Below, piece after piece: positions 11,700-23,012 of a stretch of DNA of 64,000 bases. The notes below the pieces were generated by a model, which saw only the letters and a program-made list of their open reading frames with translations, made no database searches and had not been told where the DNA came from. The first letter of the stretch is position 1; the number at the start of each line of letters is the position of its first letter. The DNA lies in NCBI RefSeq assembly GCF_004193775.1, contig NC_041019.1, positions 40,692,966 to 40,756,965 of the forward strand, read 5' to 3'. A program made the position numbers and the translations under genes. This DNA is from Glycine soja (taxonomy: Eukaryota > Streptophyta > Magnoliopsida > Fabales > Fabaceae).

Positions 11700-12610
11700 A
11701 AAATAGGCCCAACCCAATTTATACGTCAAAAGGGGCAGCAACACACGGACTTGGAGTGATAAACCTAAACACCCTTTCTCTTTCTCTGATATGCAGGGCT
11801 AGATCTTGGAGAGGAGCTGCTCCGTCGTGGCACAATGGTGGTGGATGGTGGCAGGTATTGTTGCAAATGGAAGCACCACCATGCGATGGAGGTGTGCTGA
11901 GATGGGAAAGGGGAAGAGAGTCGCGTAGAGGCATTGTCGATGCGACAGCTCATCCCGGCATATGGACAGAATGAGAGTGACTAAAGAAGATCGTGCTGTC
12001 GCGACACGACATCGATTGATATCATTTTGGGGAATGCACGATGTAAAGAATGGGAGATATCTACTGTGATGTTGCTGTTGCGGCAACTTTTCGTGGTGAC
12101 ATACAGAGCGCGAGGAAGCGAGAGAACAAAAAAGGAAAAGAAGGAAACTGCCACCATCAAATGGTTTCCGATCAGAGTTACAACCCACTGTCGTCGACGA
12201 TGGTAGTGAGAACAAATTTCTGTTATGTTTTGTTTGATTTTTCTCTATTTTTCTTTTCTAATTTAATTCTCCTTTTTATGTTTATGATATCCTATTATGT
12301 TTTTAAACTCAAATAATAATTAATTGTTATTTGACTTGCTAATTGCTGAATTGAAGGACTTGAGACTTGCTGATTGTTGAAAATATTGCAAAAAAATATT
12401 TGTAGTTTGAACTATTTGTATTGTTATTGAACATTATGTTTGAACTATTGAGGATTCATCAAATTCCCTCTATTACTCCTCTTTTTACTTCTACACTAAA
12501 CATTCATTTGTTTGAAATTACTTACACCTACATACAGACACACCATGTTTTCCATGAGATGGACCACATAATGAACTAATTTTAACCTTGTTTTCTGCCT
12601 ACTGTTTTTT
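11700..12610. other. Stretch with short overlapping ORFs, no recognised gene
   Basis: A GC-richer patch at 11790-12190 carries ORFs on both strands (72-138 codons), but none shows a recognisable domain. Stop-free length here probably reflects base composition. It lies within the intron of the RAD21 fragment and might be another captured piece. Confidence 0.25.
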
Positions 12611-13154
12611 CAGGTTTTGAAAACTACAGGCTATGTAGATGTGGAGCAAAACAAATGGTATGGTGATATTGTAATCTCAAAATTCCCAAAATTAGATCAA
12701 ACTTTTTGATTTGATGGTCTATTAAATGACATAGGCAGGTATCAATTAGGTGATATAGAAATAGCAAATTAATAGGATTCTGGTAGATTTTATTCATGAG
12801 CAGTAGTTTTTTTCTTTGTAGTATTATATAATCCAACCCCATCGTCACCAATAATCACACCTCCAGATACACCAACCATCATCACAGTTCCTTCTACCAA
12901 TCCTGTTATTGTAATATATTATCAAGAAAATATTAGCTCATCTAGGTTGCATTACAGTGGTAACAAATGCATTAGAATATAATAATAATGTATTACTTTA
13001 TTGAAGACAAAAACATTCTGGTGGTGTGGTAGAAGTTTTTAATTCTTTAGATCAATTGCATCTATAGTCCCAAATTGCAACTTGATCCCAATTACTAGAA
13101 GTAGTAGAGACAGACCAACCCAAGATCCCAAACCCTATCAAATTGCTAAAAAGA

Positions 13155-13760
13155 TGTGATGGGACTTGCCCAAACTCGTTTTTGGTAAGACGGGGGCTTT
13201 TGCTCTTCCCATATTGCATGCCCTCTTAGAAGCACCACGCCCATAAGATTTCTTTGCTTGTGTGTTGTCTCGCACAAGGTTTAATAATTTTGATACCTAA
13301 TCATTGGTGTGATTTTCATATAATTCAAATTTTATTGATTGTAATTGTTCTGATTGATATTTAACAAGTTTATTTTTCTGTTTTTCACCTTTTTATGATG
13401 TAGAGAACATGCTATTCAAATTGCAGAGCAGTTTGAAGCTCTAGGTTCTGAAATTGGTGTCAAATGTGTCGTGGTGAGTTTCAATCTATTTTTCTGAAAT
13501 TATTAAGTATCTGGGCAATGGGGTACGAAGTTTTTTATTAAGTATCTGCTAGTTTTATTGCTTCCTGCATAGCTGGTTTTGTTTTGTTTTCTCCCCTAGA
13601 GACTCTTTCCAACATGATACTTAGCTTTATATGGTGGCTAGGCACTGTTTTAATGTTCTATTTAATACATGCATATTAAACAATCTATTTGATTGAGATC
13701 TTTTCCTTTTTCTCTAGCTTGTTGGAGGAATTGACATGGTACATTAGGCATCTGTAAAAA
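13155..13760 (+). pseudogene. DEAD-box RNA helicase (RH10-like) gene fragment
   Basis: Three exon pieces keep recognisable splice sites. The first (about 13155-13278) contains GKTGAFALPILHALLEAPRP, the Walker A end and following helix of a DEAD-box helicase, with a frameshift just before GKT and a stop after RP. The second (13404-13473) encodes EHAIQIAEQFEALGSEIGV, motif Ia context. The third begins at 13718 with LVGGIDM, motif Ib context, then hits a stop. This matches the RH10/Rrp3-type nucleolar helicases of rRNA maturation. The DEAD box itself and the whole second RecA domain are missing. The piece ends at the TCAAG target site of a large solo LTR. Confidence 0.75.
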
Positions 13761-16699
13761 GGTTGTTGCTAAGGTCATTCCTGGTGCACCTAATGTAAGA
13801 TCAAGTATAACACTCGAAATTTTGAGTACTAGGAATATACCATAAGGAAAAATCTTATTAGGACCATTCTGTTATATTTTTTGTAAATATTTGTTATTAT
13901 TATTTGTGTATTATGGGTTTTATCCTAAGCATATACTTGTGTTGTGATAGTGTATGTTCTTCTGCATGTGTGTATTTTGTGTATATTATTGTTATTATTG
14001 TTGTTGTTGTTATTATTATTTTATATTATATTTGGTGTTAGAAGTGTATTAGATTGACTTTTTATAGTTTAAATGCTTGAAAAGTTGTTTAAGGCTAGTG
14101 TTAGTTTTATGATAACAATCCTAGATAGGCCAGTCATATCTTGAGTTATAGTTGTCCGTTTGAGGTATTTTTTGCGTCATTGAAAAGTTTGCTGGAAAAT
14201 ATACAATTCATTCATATACACCTTAGAAACCAAAATCAACTTCTATTTTAGAGAAAATCAACTCCAAAGTTGGTCATTTGATCATGAAAAATGCTCTAAG
14301 TCTCACATTGGACAAAATAACCTCATGAATCCCTTTGTTCCCCTATATATAGAGGAGACCAACTACTAGTCTTATATGCACTAAAGAATTAAGGGGCTTA
14401 GCATTAGGCATAGAGCCCCTCAGTCAATATTTTTATATTTTCCTTTGAGTTTTCAAAGCCGGGGAATTTAGATGACTTGAGATTGTGTTTTAAATCACAA
14501 CTAAGTTTTTGCTATAGTAAGAGTTGTCGTGGAGATCGTGGTGGACAAAACCATTGGGACAATGTGTTCTTGGGAGTGGTCACAAGATTGTTTTTCTTTT
14601 CCTTTTTGAGGAATTGCTTCATTTGAGGTTAGGGGGAGTGAGTTCTCTTTTTTTCTTTGGTTATGAGTGGTAATGAGTCACGAGTAGATTGTATGATTTT
14701 AAGTTTATGATTATAGTATATTTATTTTCTTGGATGGGTTGTGAATACCCTAAAGAACTTTTTTTTATTATGATTTGAGTGAATTTGATTGTTGTATGTT
14801 TTTTATGTTTTTTTATTTTGATATTCTTGAAATTGAATTTGATAATTGATATGTTGGACACGTGTTGATTTTCTGATAAAAAATGTTAACTTAGAACATC
14901 AAAATGTGTACTTAAATGATGGAATTAGACTATGTTCTTCATAACGGTTGTATCCTTGGATATTATCTAGCTAATGGATTTGATTTCACTCAAAACTGAT
15001 TTATATAACTCCAAATATTAATATTTTAGTGAGTAAAGGTTAAGCTGTCAGAATTATGCAGTCAGTTTGTATATTTCCTAATTTTAATTTCCTAAACGAT
15101 TGAAAGGAATTTTGAGGTCAACATATAAGTTTGTATTTTTCACTAACGATAAATCGATGTTTAATGTATTTCCTATGTTATTTGATTGATTTGGATGAGT
15201 CGAGGTGTTGTGTGAACTAGTCATGTGTGTTTTGCTTAACGTGGGTGTTGAGTTATGTGGAGTTTTATTGACTTAAATTGAAATTTTGATATTTCAAGTT
15301 TTAACTAAACTTGTTCCGGTAAAATCGCGATCCTAGATTAGTTAACCGTTGGATTACTTTCAAATTTGGACTATAGGTTCCCAACTTACTCTCCCATGGT
15401 TTAACCGTTGGAATTTGTAAAATAATACTTTTTGACATCTCACATAATGTAAGAAACACGTTAAGTGCAATTCCAACTCGAGAAGGAATTGTGCTCGACG
15501 TGAAATGTCACGCTCAGCGCAAATCCCAACTCGAGAGGAATTGCGCTCAGCGCCAAAAATGGATTCCTGCTTAGGAAAACGAGTTTGTTAAGCAAGATCT
15601 GCAGATTATAAATACGATTTTCAGGATGAAAAACACGATTTTTCATTCTTTTCCTCTTCAAACTTTCACCCAAACTCTAGCACCTTCTCCACCACCCACG
15701 TACACCGGTGGTCACCACGAGCTGTCATTGCTTGCTGTCAGACTATCGCACGAAGATGAATGTTTTAATCGAAGTGAAATCCACAGAATCTACCTCAAGG
15801 ATTCGGCAGAGATCAAGCTCCCAATTCTTTCTTGCGTAGTTCCTCTGAGGTAATCTTGACTTTTATGTCTTTCTCCTAGTTAGTTTGAACTTCTCTTAGT
15901 ATCTCTTGTGTTTTGGGTACTGTAATAGAATGTTTTTACATTTCCTTTGAAAAATCTTTGAAAATAAGACGTTGTAAAAGTTTTTTTTTTTTATAAAATT
16001 AATATTATTTTCGTGATCTTCGTTGAACCTCGGTCACATTGATGTAATTGGAATTTCAAAATGACGTCTCTTTGTAGTAGAACTCGAAACACCTCTTAGC
16101 TCTTTATGTTTTGAAAAGGATAATTGACCCTAAATGTTATTATTAATATGTTTTTGAAATCTATATTAAATTGTCTTCGATTTGGTATATAGAATTTTGT
16201 TTGGACTGACGAACTTGAACAAGAGAGGTCTTTGAATAACGCATAGAGGAACTAACGGAGAGCTCACGATGAGAGAGAGAAATTTATTATAATTTACGGC
16301 TTTTAATACCATAGTTGGGGACAGAGAACCTAACTATGGGGATGTGTGTTTGTCTCTATTGCATGTTGGTTTTTAAGAAAAATTGTGTTTTTGACTAATG
16401 AGATGTGATATATTTGTTATTGATGAAGAAAATTGTGAATGATATTGTAACGATTGAAATTTTGGAAAAGTCTTAATTACATAAGAGACTCTGTTCAAAA
16501 TTTGATATTTGTTCTATTTATTTCTTTATTAGATTTTAAATGGACATAACAGTTTATTTTGTAAACCATAGTTTTCTTCTTTAATTTAGAATTTTTTCCT
16601 AAAATATCAGTCTCATGATATTACGGATTGTTGTTGTATGAGACTTGTGTTATTTGAAGACCTACAAAGTATGAATCTCAGGCATAAAATTTATATGTA

Positions 16700-16995
16700 T
16701 GTATTTGTGGGATGTGATTAATGATGATGTTATCGATGATAATGTTTAGATGAGGTAATGTTGTTATTAATGATAATATTGATAAAGAATGATGTTGTTA
16801 TTAGTAATAATATTGATATGAGAATGTTGTTATTAATGATAATGTGACATGAGGTGATGCTATTATTAATGATAATATTAGGATGAAATTATGATGATGA
16901 TGATAATGTTATTGAGATGAGATAATGTTGATGTTAAAAATGACATTGAGATGAAATGATGTTGATATTGATAATGATACTGAGATGAGATAAAT
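16700..16995. repeat. Degenerate GATGATAATGTTATT tandem repeat in the solo LTR
   Basis: Loose repeats of about 25-35 bp are built from words such as gatgaggtaatgttgttatt, attaatgataatatt and gagatgagataatgttgat. The array lies in the downstream part of the solo LTR. It has no coding meaning. Confidence 0.55.
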
Positions 16996-17431
16996 GCATC
17001 ATATTGAGCATGATTGATTGAAATTATGGAAAAATTGATGAATAGTTATTAAGTGTATGTTGCATTGATTTATAATTGTGTATAAGCATGATATTTGTTA
17101 TCATGTCATGTTAATTATGGATATTTGATAATTGTTGGTTTCTTTTATAATAAATTTACCTTGTAATTTTTGTATCGTATGGTTGGTAACTGTGATGATT
17201 GTGAACCTTCATTCTTGGGAGCAGATGAACAGTAGTAGATTTACGTGGAGTGAGATTCGTTTGTTAGAGTCGTCATGCCGACGTGATGACGTTGAAATTA
17301 TTTTGAGAGAGAGTTGTGTTTTGTTAATCAACTCTTCTGTAGCTAGTTCTATAGTTCTTTTGAATTGATGATGTATATAACAGATTTAATTATATGTATG
17401 AACTAATTTACTTTCAATCATGTGAATAATG

Positions 17432-17453
17432 ATACACACACACACACACACAC
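17432..17453. repeat. CA dinucleotide microsatellite
   Basis: About eleven CA units lie in the downstream part of the solo LTR. The tract is a potential length polymorphism between accessions. Confidence 0.8.
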
Positions 17454-18322
17454 ATTCATTTAAGTATTTGTGCGTTGTTTAGTGAACGTATATTATAAAA
17501 AAATTTACTCTCGTTTTTCGCAAACAAATTAATGGAGTTTTCATTTAAAAATTAAAATTTATGCAGTTTAGAGTAGTAATATTGTAGTGACCGAGGCGAG
17601 TCATTACATGCGTCATTGGCGATGTCATCTCAGTAAGAGTGATAGTGTCGAGTTGTCCATTGTGAGGCAATTCGTCGACTACATGAACCCTAGGGCTACA
17701 TTCACAATGTTTTCCAAAATGTTAACACTTGCATACAAGTTTACGGGTCTAATGTGCATCGCATTTCGTGTGTGACTTTATGTATAAAATACTTCATTTG
17801 GATGAGACACGTTTGTGTTGTGAAACATAATTGTTTATAAATGTATCTTATATCTTTATAACTTTCTTAATGTGTTAAATTTATTGCGAAATGTATCTTA
17901 CTTTTCGTCTGTTTGTCTTGTTTGTGTTTGAATTAAATGTCACCCTTCCAGGTGAGTCACTGTAAGGTTATGATGATGATGCTGCATGAGAGGCTTAGAT
18001 CTCCACTTTATATTACTATAAATGTAGGGGTTATGAATGCTTTGAAACAATATAACATTGGGACACAAATTTTATTCATTTACATATGGATTAAATTAAT
18101 GACTAGTTTTTCACCATATTGTATTTAATATGGTTTGTATGGGACTTTAGAGTGTCAAGATTTGTTTTCTTTAAGTTTACAAATATTTGACGTGTAATAC
18201 TCTTACTGCGAAATAACTTTTTTTCAAAAGTCAATATATCCTTTTAATTAAATTTCGCTAAGAACGCATTTGAAAAATATTACAAGTGTATGTATCTTGG
18301 GATAAAAAGGTATTACATCAAG

Positions 18323-18775
18323 TCTTTCTCGCGGACTAGGATTCAAAATTAGGAAATTAGAGATTTTAAAGTCACACTAAAATAATGCCTTACATGAAGT
18401 ATCTCAACCCTTGTTTTTGTAGCCACACAAATTGATCATTGACATTGTGTTTGGAAATTAGACAGGACAAGTGAAAGGTAATATGGGTATTATGTGGTTA
18501 GTTTCACGTTTACTGCATGATGTCATTTCCTTTATTCAAAAGTTTAAAGGCAGGTACGAGCAGGTGCTAGGCCCGTGATCAACAAATCATCATCCTGCGT
18601 CCGACTCAAGACGTTAAAGAAGCGCTTCTAAGAGGCAGCCTAGTATCTCTAATTCTATTCTTTAAAATTCATGTTTTTATTTATCTATTTTATTGAATTT
18701 TATTTGAATGTGCCTAGTTTATTTGTGACCATAGGAGTTAACGAAATGATGAACATGGCTAGGAATAGTTTAAAT
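18323..18775 (+). other. Junction region, possibly with an Athila-like post-pol fragment
   Basis: From 18323 to about 18540 there is nothing recognisable. From about 18550 to 18660 the words GACTCAAGACGTTAAAGAAG, CGCTTCTAAGAGGCAGCCTA resemble the segment that follows the pol ORF in legume Athila-type elements. The likeness is from memory of the family and weak. No coding sequence is attached. Confidence 0.3.
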
Positions 18776-19100
18776 TGTTGCAAAGCTGAGCTCGCCTGGG
18801 CGAGCATGTCTGAACCAGAAATGAGGAGGGGTGAAGCCATTCTTCACCCCAAAATCTTCCCCAACATTCAAAAAGCATAGGAACTCACGGGATTCACGAG
18901 TCTAGTAGCCCTAAGTCACCTTTTTGCATTTTTGCTTCCCTTTTTTGCACTCTTGCTCACTCCCTACAAGTAAGTGCCATTTTCCTTTGATCTTTGGCTT
19001 GCCATTGCTGTATTTCAGAGCTTTGTTTGCTTGTTTTTGATAATTTTGTGAGGCAATGTATGGCTGGATTCATGCTTGTTTGTTTGAATTAGGCTTGTAG

Positions 19101-20732
19101 GTTTTGGATCGAGTGGCCTCAAAATAATTAAGAAGGGGGGGGGGGGTTGAATTAATTATTCCTAAAACTTTAACAATTAAAAATTACTCTTTTAAGGATT
19201 TTACTTTTGTTGTTAAGAGAATATGGAGTAGAAGAGAAACTTAACAGAAAGTAAAAGCGAAAATTAAATGCACAGCGGAAAGTAAAAGAGTAGGGAAGAA
19301 GGAAACAAACACACAAGAGTTTTTATACTGGTTCGGCAACAACCCGTGCCTACCTCCAGTCCCCAAGCGACCTGCGGTCCTTGAGATTTCTTTCAACCTT
19401 GTAAAAATCCTTTTACAAGCAAAGATCCACAAGGGATGTACCCTCCCTTGTTCTCTTTGAAACCCTAGTGGATGTACCCTCCACTAGAACTAATCCACAA
19501 GAGATGTACCCTCTCTTGTTCTCAGTCAAACCCAAGTAGATGTACCCTCTACTTGTACCACAAAGGATGTACCCTCCAATGTGTTAAGACAAAGATCTCA
19601 GGCTGTTACACCTTTGATACTTTGTGAATGGGGATACAAACGAATTCTCAGGCGGTTAAACCTTTGAACGCTTTTGTATTAGGGAATGGGAAGAATCAAA
19701 AGAATTCTCAGACTGCGTCGTTTTGAATTCTTTGACAAGGGAGAAGGGAGACACAAAAGAATTCAGGCTGTTAGTCCCTTGTTCTTTTGGAAAAGAGAGA
19801 AGAGAGACACAAAAAGAATTCAGGCGGTTAGTCCTTGGCAAATTCTTTTTGGCAAAGGGAGAAGAGAATGAAAAGATGAATAGCACAAGTTTTCAAGGTT
19901 TAGAAAACCAGAAAACTTCAGAAAGCTTTTGGTACAAAATAAGAAGAAGAAGTGTAAAGAGATTCAAGGCTTGTAAAGGATTGTAAGTGATTGATTAAAA
20001 ATGCAAAACAAAGCCTTGCTTTTATAGACTCTTCATGTCTGGTCAAGAAGGCCATTCAGAAGAGTTATAACTTTTAGAAAAACTTAAAACCCATTTGAAA
20101 AAGTTAAAACCTTTTTGAAGAGTTACATCTTTAGATTTTTCAGAAACAAACACTGGTAATCGATTACCAAATAAGTGTAATCAATTACACAAAGCTTTTA
20201 AGTGAAAGGATGTGACTCTTCACCTTTGAATTTGAATTTCAACGTTCAAGGGCACTGGTAATCGATTACCAAAACATTGTAATCGATTACAACCTTTTGA
20301 AAATAATTGGAACGTTGTAAATTCAGTTTGAAAACTTTTTCAAACTCATTTTGCTACTGGTAATTGATTACAATAATATGGTAATCGATTACCAGAGAGT
20401 AAAAACTCTTTGGTAAAGGTTTTGTCAAAAACTCATGTGCCATTCAAAGTTTTGAAAAAACTTTTTAATACTTATCTTGATTGAGTCTTTTCTTCATTCT
20501 TGAATCTTGAGTCTTGAATCTTGATCTTGATTCTTGAGATCTTGAGTCTTGATTCTTGATTCTAGGCTTTCTTCTTGAGTCTTGAATTCTCCTTGATTCT
20601 TGAACTCTTGACTTGTTCTTGATTCACTTGAGATGTTCTTTGATTCACTTGAGTTGTCCTTTGATCTTTTGAGCTTTTTGTTCATCACCTTTGTCATCAT
20701 CTTTTGTTGTCATCATTGTTATCATCAAAACA
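19101..20732 (-). mobile_element. Solo LTR-like insertion, minus orientation
   Basis: Read on the minus strand it starts TGTTTTGATGATAAC and ends in a C-rich run followed by GAGGCCACTCGATCCA. It carries the GTAGGCACGGG...CCGAACCAGTATAAA block usual for soybean Copia LTR promoters. Internal features are a heptad-like TCTTGAA/TCTTGAG repeat at about 20485-20650, three pairs of AATCGATTAC palindromes (about 20155-20400), and repeats of GATGTACCCTC (19430-19580). Flanking duplications were not resolved, so the exact ends are uncertain by some bases. Confidence 0.55.
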
Positions 20733-21099
20733 CCTTTGAATCATTTTTGATTCATCATGAAGCTTTGCTTCCACAATAGGGGATGGTCGTAGGCCTATTG
20801 TGAAGTCTGAGATGAATGGGCATGCCATATTGTCCCCGTTCCTTATTTTTTCATGTATAAACATGTGCCCACCAAGTGTTCGGTGAAATGCCTCAATGAC
20901 ATTTGCGTGTGATTTTGTGAAATTTGGCTTGTGAAACGAATTGTGCACATATGGCTGCCATTGTGAGTGTGTGGACAGTTTGTAGAAGCTAGAATAAAGG
21001 GCCAAAAACATGACTTAGGCCTAGGAATCTATGGTTTTTTGGTCTTGAATGTAAAAAATGCATGAATATGAGAACTTGTTTTGTGAATGTATGAATACA

Positions 21100-22276
21100 G
21101 GATTTTGATGATGCCAAAGGAGAATCAAACAAGGTTGATTCAACAAGCATTCAAAGGTTAAGCATTGCTTTAAGATTAATACAAGGTTGCTTCAACAAAC
21201 ATTCAAAGGTTAAGCATTGCTTCAAGATTAATTCAAGGTCAAGCACACAAGATCAAGAAAAAGATAAGGCCTCAAACAATCTCATTGGTTGATCAAGCTT
21301 TTGCCTCAAAACACATTGTTTCCAACATCCAAGGCTCTGGTAATCGATTACCGGGCAGTGTAATCGATTACCAGAAGTCAATTTTGAAAATCAGCTTTTT
21401 TTAAGGGTTTTGAAATTTGAATTTAAAAGTTGTAATCGATTACCATTGATGTGTAATCAATTACCAGTAACGGAACTTCTAAAATTCAATTTGAAAAGTC
21501 ATGACCCTTCAAATATAACTGTGTAATCGATTACCAGAAACCTGTAATCGATTACCAGTGAAGAATTTCAGAAAAAGATTTTTGATAAGACACATCTCTT
21601 CAAACCATTTTGAAAAGGCACGATGGGCCTATATATATGTGTGTCTAACTTCAAAAAGGAAGAGAAAGATTCTAAAGAGAACTTAATTTTCAAATGCTCT
21701 CTCAACAACTCTTGGGCAAACACTTGCAAATCTATTGAGAATTCATCTAGGAACTTCAAATTGTATTATCATCTCTAAAAGAGAGAAATTCCTCTAGGAT
21801 CTTCAATTTGTATCATCCACTCTAAAGGAGAGAAATTTTTCTGTTCATCTAAGAAAGTCAGTTGTAATCAAGAGACTAGTTGTCTCTTGGATTGGGAGAA
21901 TTGTAATCAAGAGGCGGGTTGTCTCTTGGAGAATCTTGAATATAAGGGTGAGGATCCCAAGGTGTGTTCAAAGTCTGTAAAGGATTTGCAGAGATAGTGG
22001 AAAATCTCAAGTGGTTTGCTTGAGGACTGGACGTAGGCACGGGAAGTGGCCGAACCAGTATAAATCGAGTTTGCATTTCTCTCTTCCCTTATCTTATTTA
22101 TTTCATTGCAATCAATTTTGTCTTGCACGTTTAAAGAATATTATTAAATTGATTGTTGCTTCTTCTTCTACATTCTGAGCCTATCATTTAAAAGGGGGTT
22201 GAAGTTTGTTAGTGGGAAAATTTTGAAACTTAATTCACCCCCCTCTTAAGTTATTGAGGCCACTTGTCCAACATGC
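21100..22276 (+). mobile_element. Solo LTR-like insertion, plus orientation, related to its inverted neighbour
   Basis: It starts near TTTTGATGATGCC and ends TTATTGAGGCCACTTGTCCA(ACA), the same termini as the neighbour at 19.1-20.7 kb but in the other orientation. It shares the GTAGGCACGGGAAGTGGCCG and CCGAACCAGTATAAAT block at about 22030-22070 and the three pairs of GGTAATCGATTACC-like palindromes (21339-21560). The TATA box is AGTATAAAT at about 22059. No coding region and no clear target duplication were seen. The family is probably Copia. Confidence 0.55.
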
Positions 22277-22333
22277 TTGTGAGGTTTTTGACTAGAATTT
22301 GAATTTGCTACGTCATGATGAATACCTTGCACC

Positions 22334-22803
22334 TAGGTAGCATGAAAAATACCTTTCGATAGTGTGTACGTATGTTGGGTAGGTAGCATGAGCAAAATAC
22401 CTTTCAATAAAGTGTATACATTGGATAGGTAGCATGAAAAATACCTCTCAATAGTGTGCATGTATGTTGGATAGGTAGCATAGGAAATGCCTTTCGAAAA
22501 TGTGTATGTATGTTGGTTAGGTAGCATAAAAGATGCCTTTCAAAAATGTGTATATATGTTGGTTAGGTAGCATAAAAGATGCCTTTCAAAAAAAGATGTT
22601 GGATAGGTGGCATAGAAATGCCTTTCAAAAAAATATATGTATATATGTTGGATAGATAACAAAAATGCCTTTCAATATATGTATATGTGTTGAATATATA
22701 ACATGGAAATGCCTTTCGAAAAAATGTGTGTATATGGAAGTAGGTAACATGAAAGTGCTTTTCAAAAGAATGTATATATCATGTGGTTAAGTATCATAAG
22801 TTT
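22334..22803 (+). repeat. About ten tandem units of ~45 bp (GGTAGCAT...CCTTTC)
   Basis: Units open with AGGTAGCATGAAAAATACC or close variants, continue with CTTTCAAT and a TGTGTATGTATGTTGG-like tail, and decay towards the right. They lie between the pol end and the extra ORF of the older Ogre-like element. The younger element has related, more scattered GGTAGCAAAATACCTT words at 35.9-36.4 kb on the minus strand. Confidence 0.8.
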
Positions 22804-23012
22804 TTTTCACAAATATATATATCATGTTTGTATGTGTGTGTGTATGTGTAAATTCATGTATATAGGTATGTATCATAAAATAGAGATACCCAATGTGATT
22901 GTTTTCTAAATTGCATGTTGATGCTCGCATCATTTAAGTGTTGTTTGGCTCTTGTTTGTAATGATTGGTATTTCCTTGCAAACTAACTTTGTAAGTGTGT
23001 CCTCGCAGGGAA

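Larger units (their letters stand above)
10506..12709 (+). pseudogene. 3'-terminal fragment of a RAD21/SYN (cohesin alpha-kleisin) gene
   Basis: Two exons are recognisable. The first (10506-10610), preceded by TTTCCAG and followed by GTATGC, encodes a segment ending QARKESAVLFYEVL. The second (12614-12709), preceded by TTTTTTCAG, encodes VLKTTGYVDVEQNKWYGDIV and runs to a stop at 12707-12709. Joined in phase, these are the C-terminal winged helix of Rad21/Rec8-type kleisins, the part that binds the SMC1 head. All upstream exons, including the SMC3-binding N-terminus, are missing, so this is a gene fragment and not a working gene. The 2.0-kb intron holds a G-rich repeat. The next fragment downstream comes from a helicase gene, which points to capture and shuffling of gene pieces by a transposon. 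Confidence 0.75.
13801..18322 (+). mobile_element. 4.5-kb solo LTR with TCAAG target duplications
   Basis: The LTR occupies 13806-18317. It starts TATAACACTCG (a decayed TG start) and ends GGTATTACA. The 5-bp sequence TCAAG lies directly on both sides (13801-13805 and 18318-18322), the signature of one retrotransposon insertion. A TATA box (TATAAATAC) at about 15607 on the plus strand, with GCTCAGCGC-type repeats upstream (about 15512-15553), fits an LTR promoter in the plus orientation. No internal coding region is present, so the element was reduced to a solo LTR by recombination. The size suggests a Ty3/gypsy family of the Tat/Ogre or Athila type, not further identified. Short ORFs within it are not credible genes. 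Confidence 0.8.

Noticed and set aside
11719..12316. Cluster of 62-138-codon ORFs on both strands in the RAD21 fragment intron
   Set aside because: ORFs overlap on opposite strands, show no domains or splice logic, and follow a GC-rich patch; likely composition effect.
15461..15853. ORFs inside the 4.5-kb solo LTR
   Set aside because: They lie in the LTR promoter/leader region around the TATA box, are under 80 codons and show no known motif.
18405..18425. CTTGTTTTTGTAGCCACA as a possible right end of the CACTA-like element starting at 7352
   Set aside because: Only CTACAAAA(A/G)CAAG matches; the outer bases do not, no matching 3-bp duplication was found, and subterminal repeats are absent.
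22334..22803. Regular repeats with similar spacing, CRISPR-like at first sight
   Set aside because: Units are degenerate tandem copies without unique spacers, in plant retrotransposon DNA; no cas genes.
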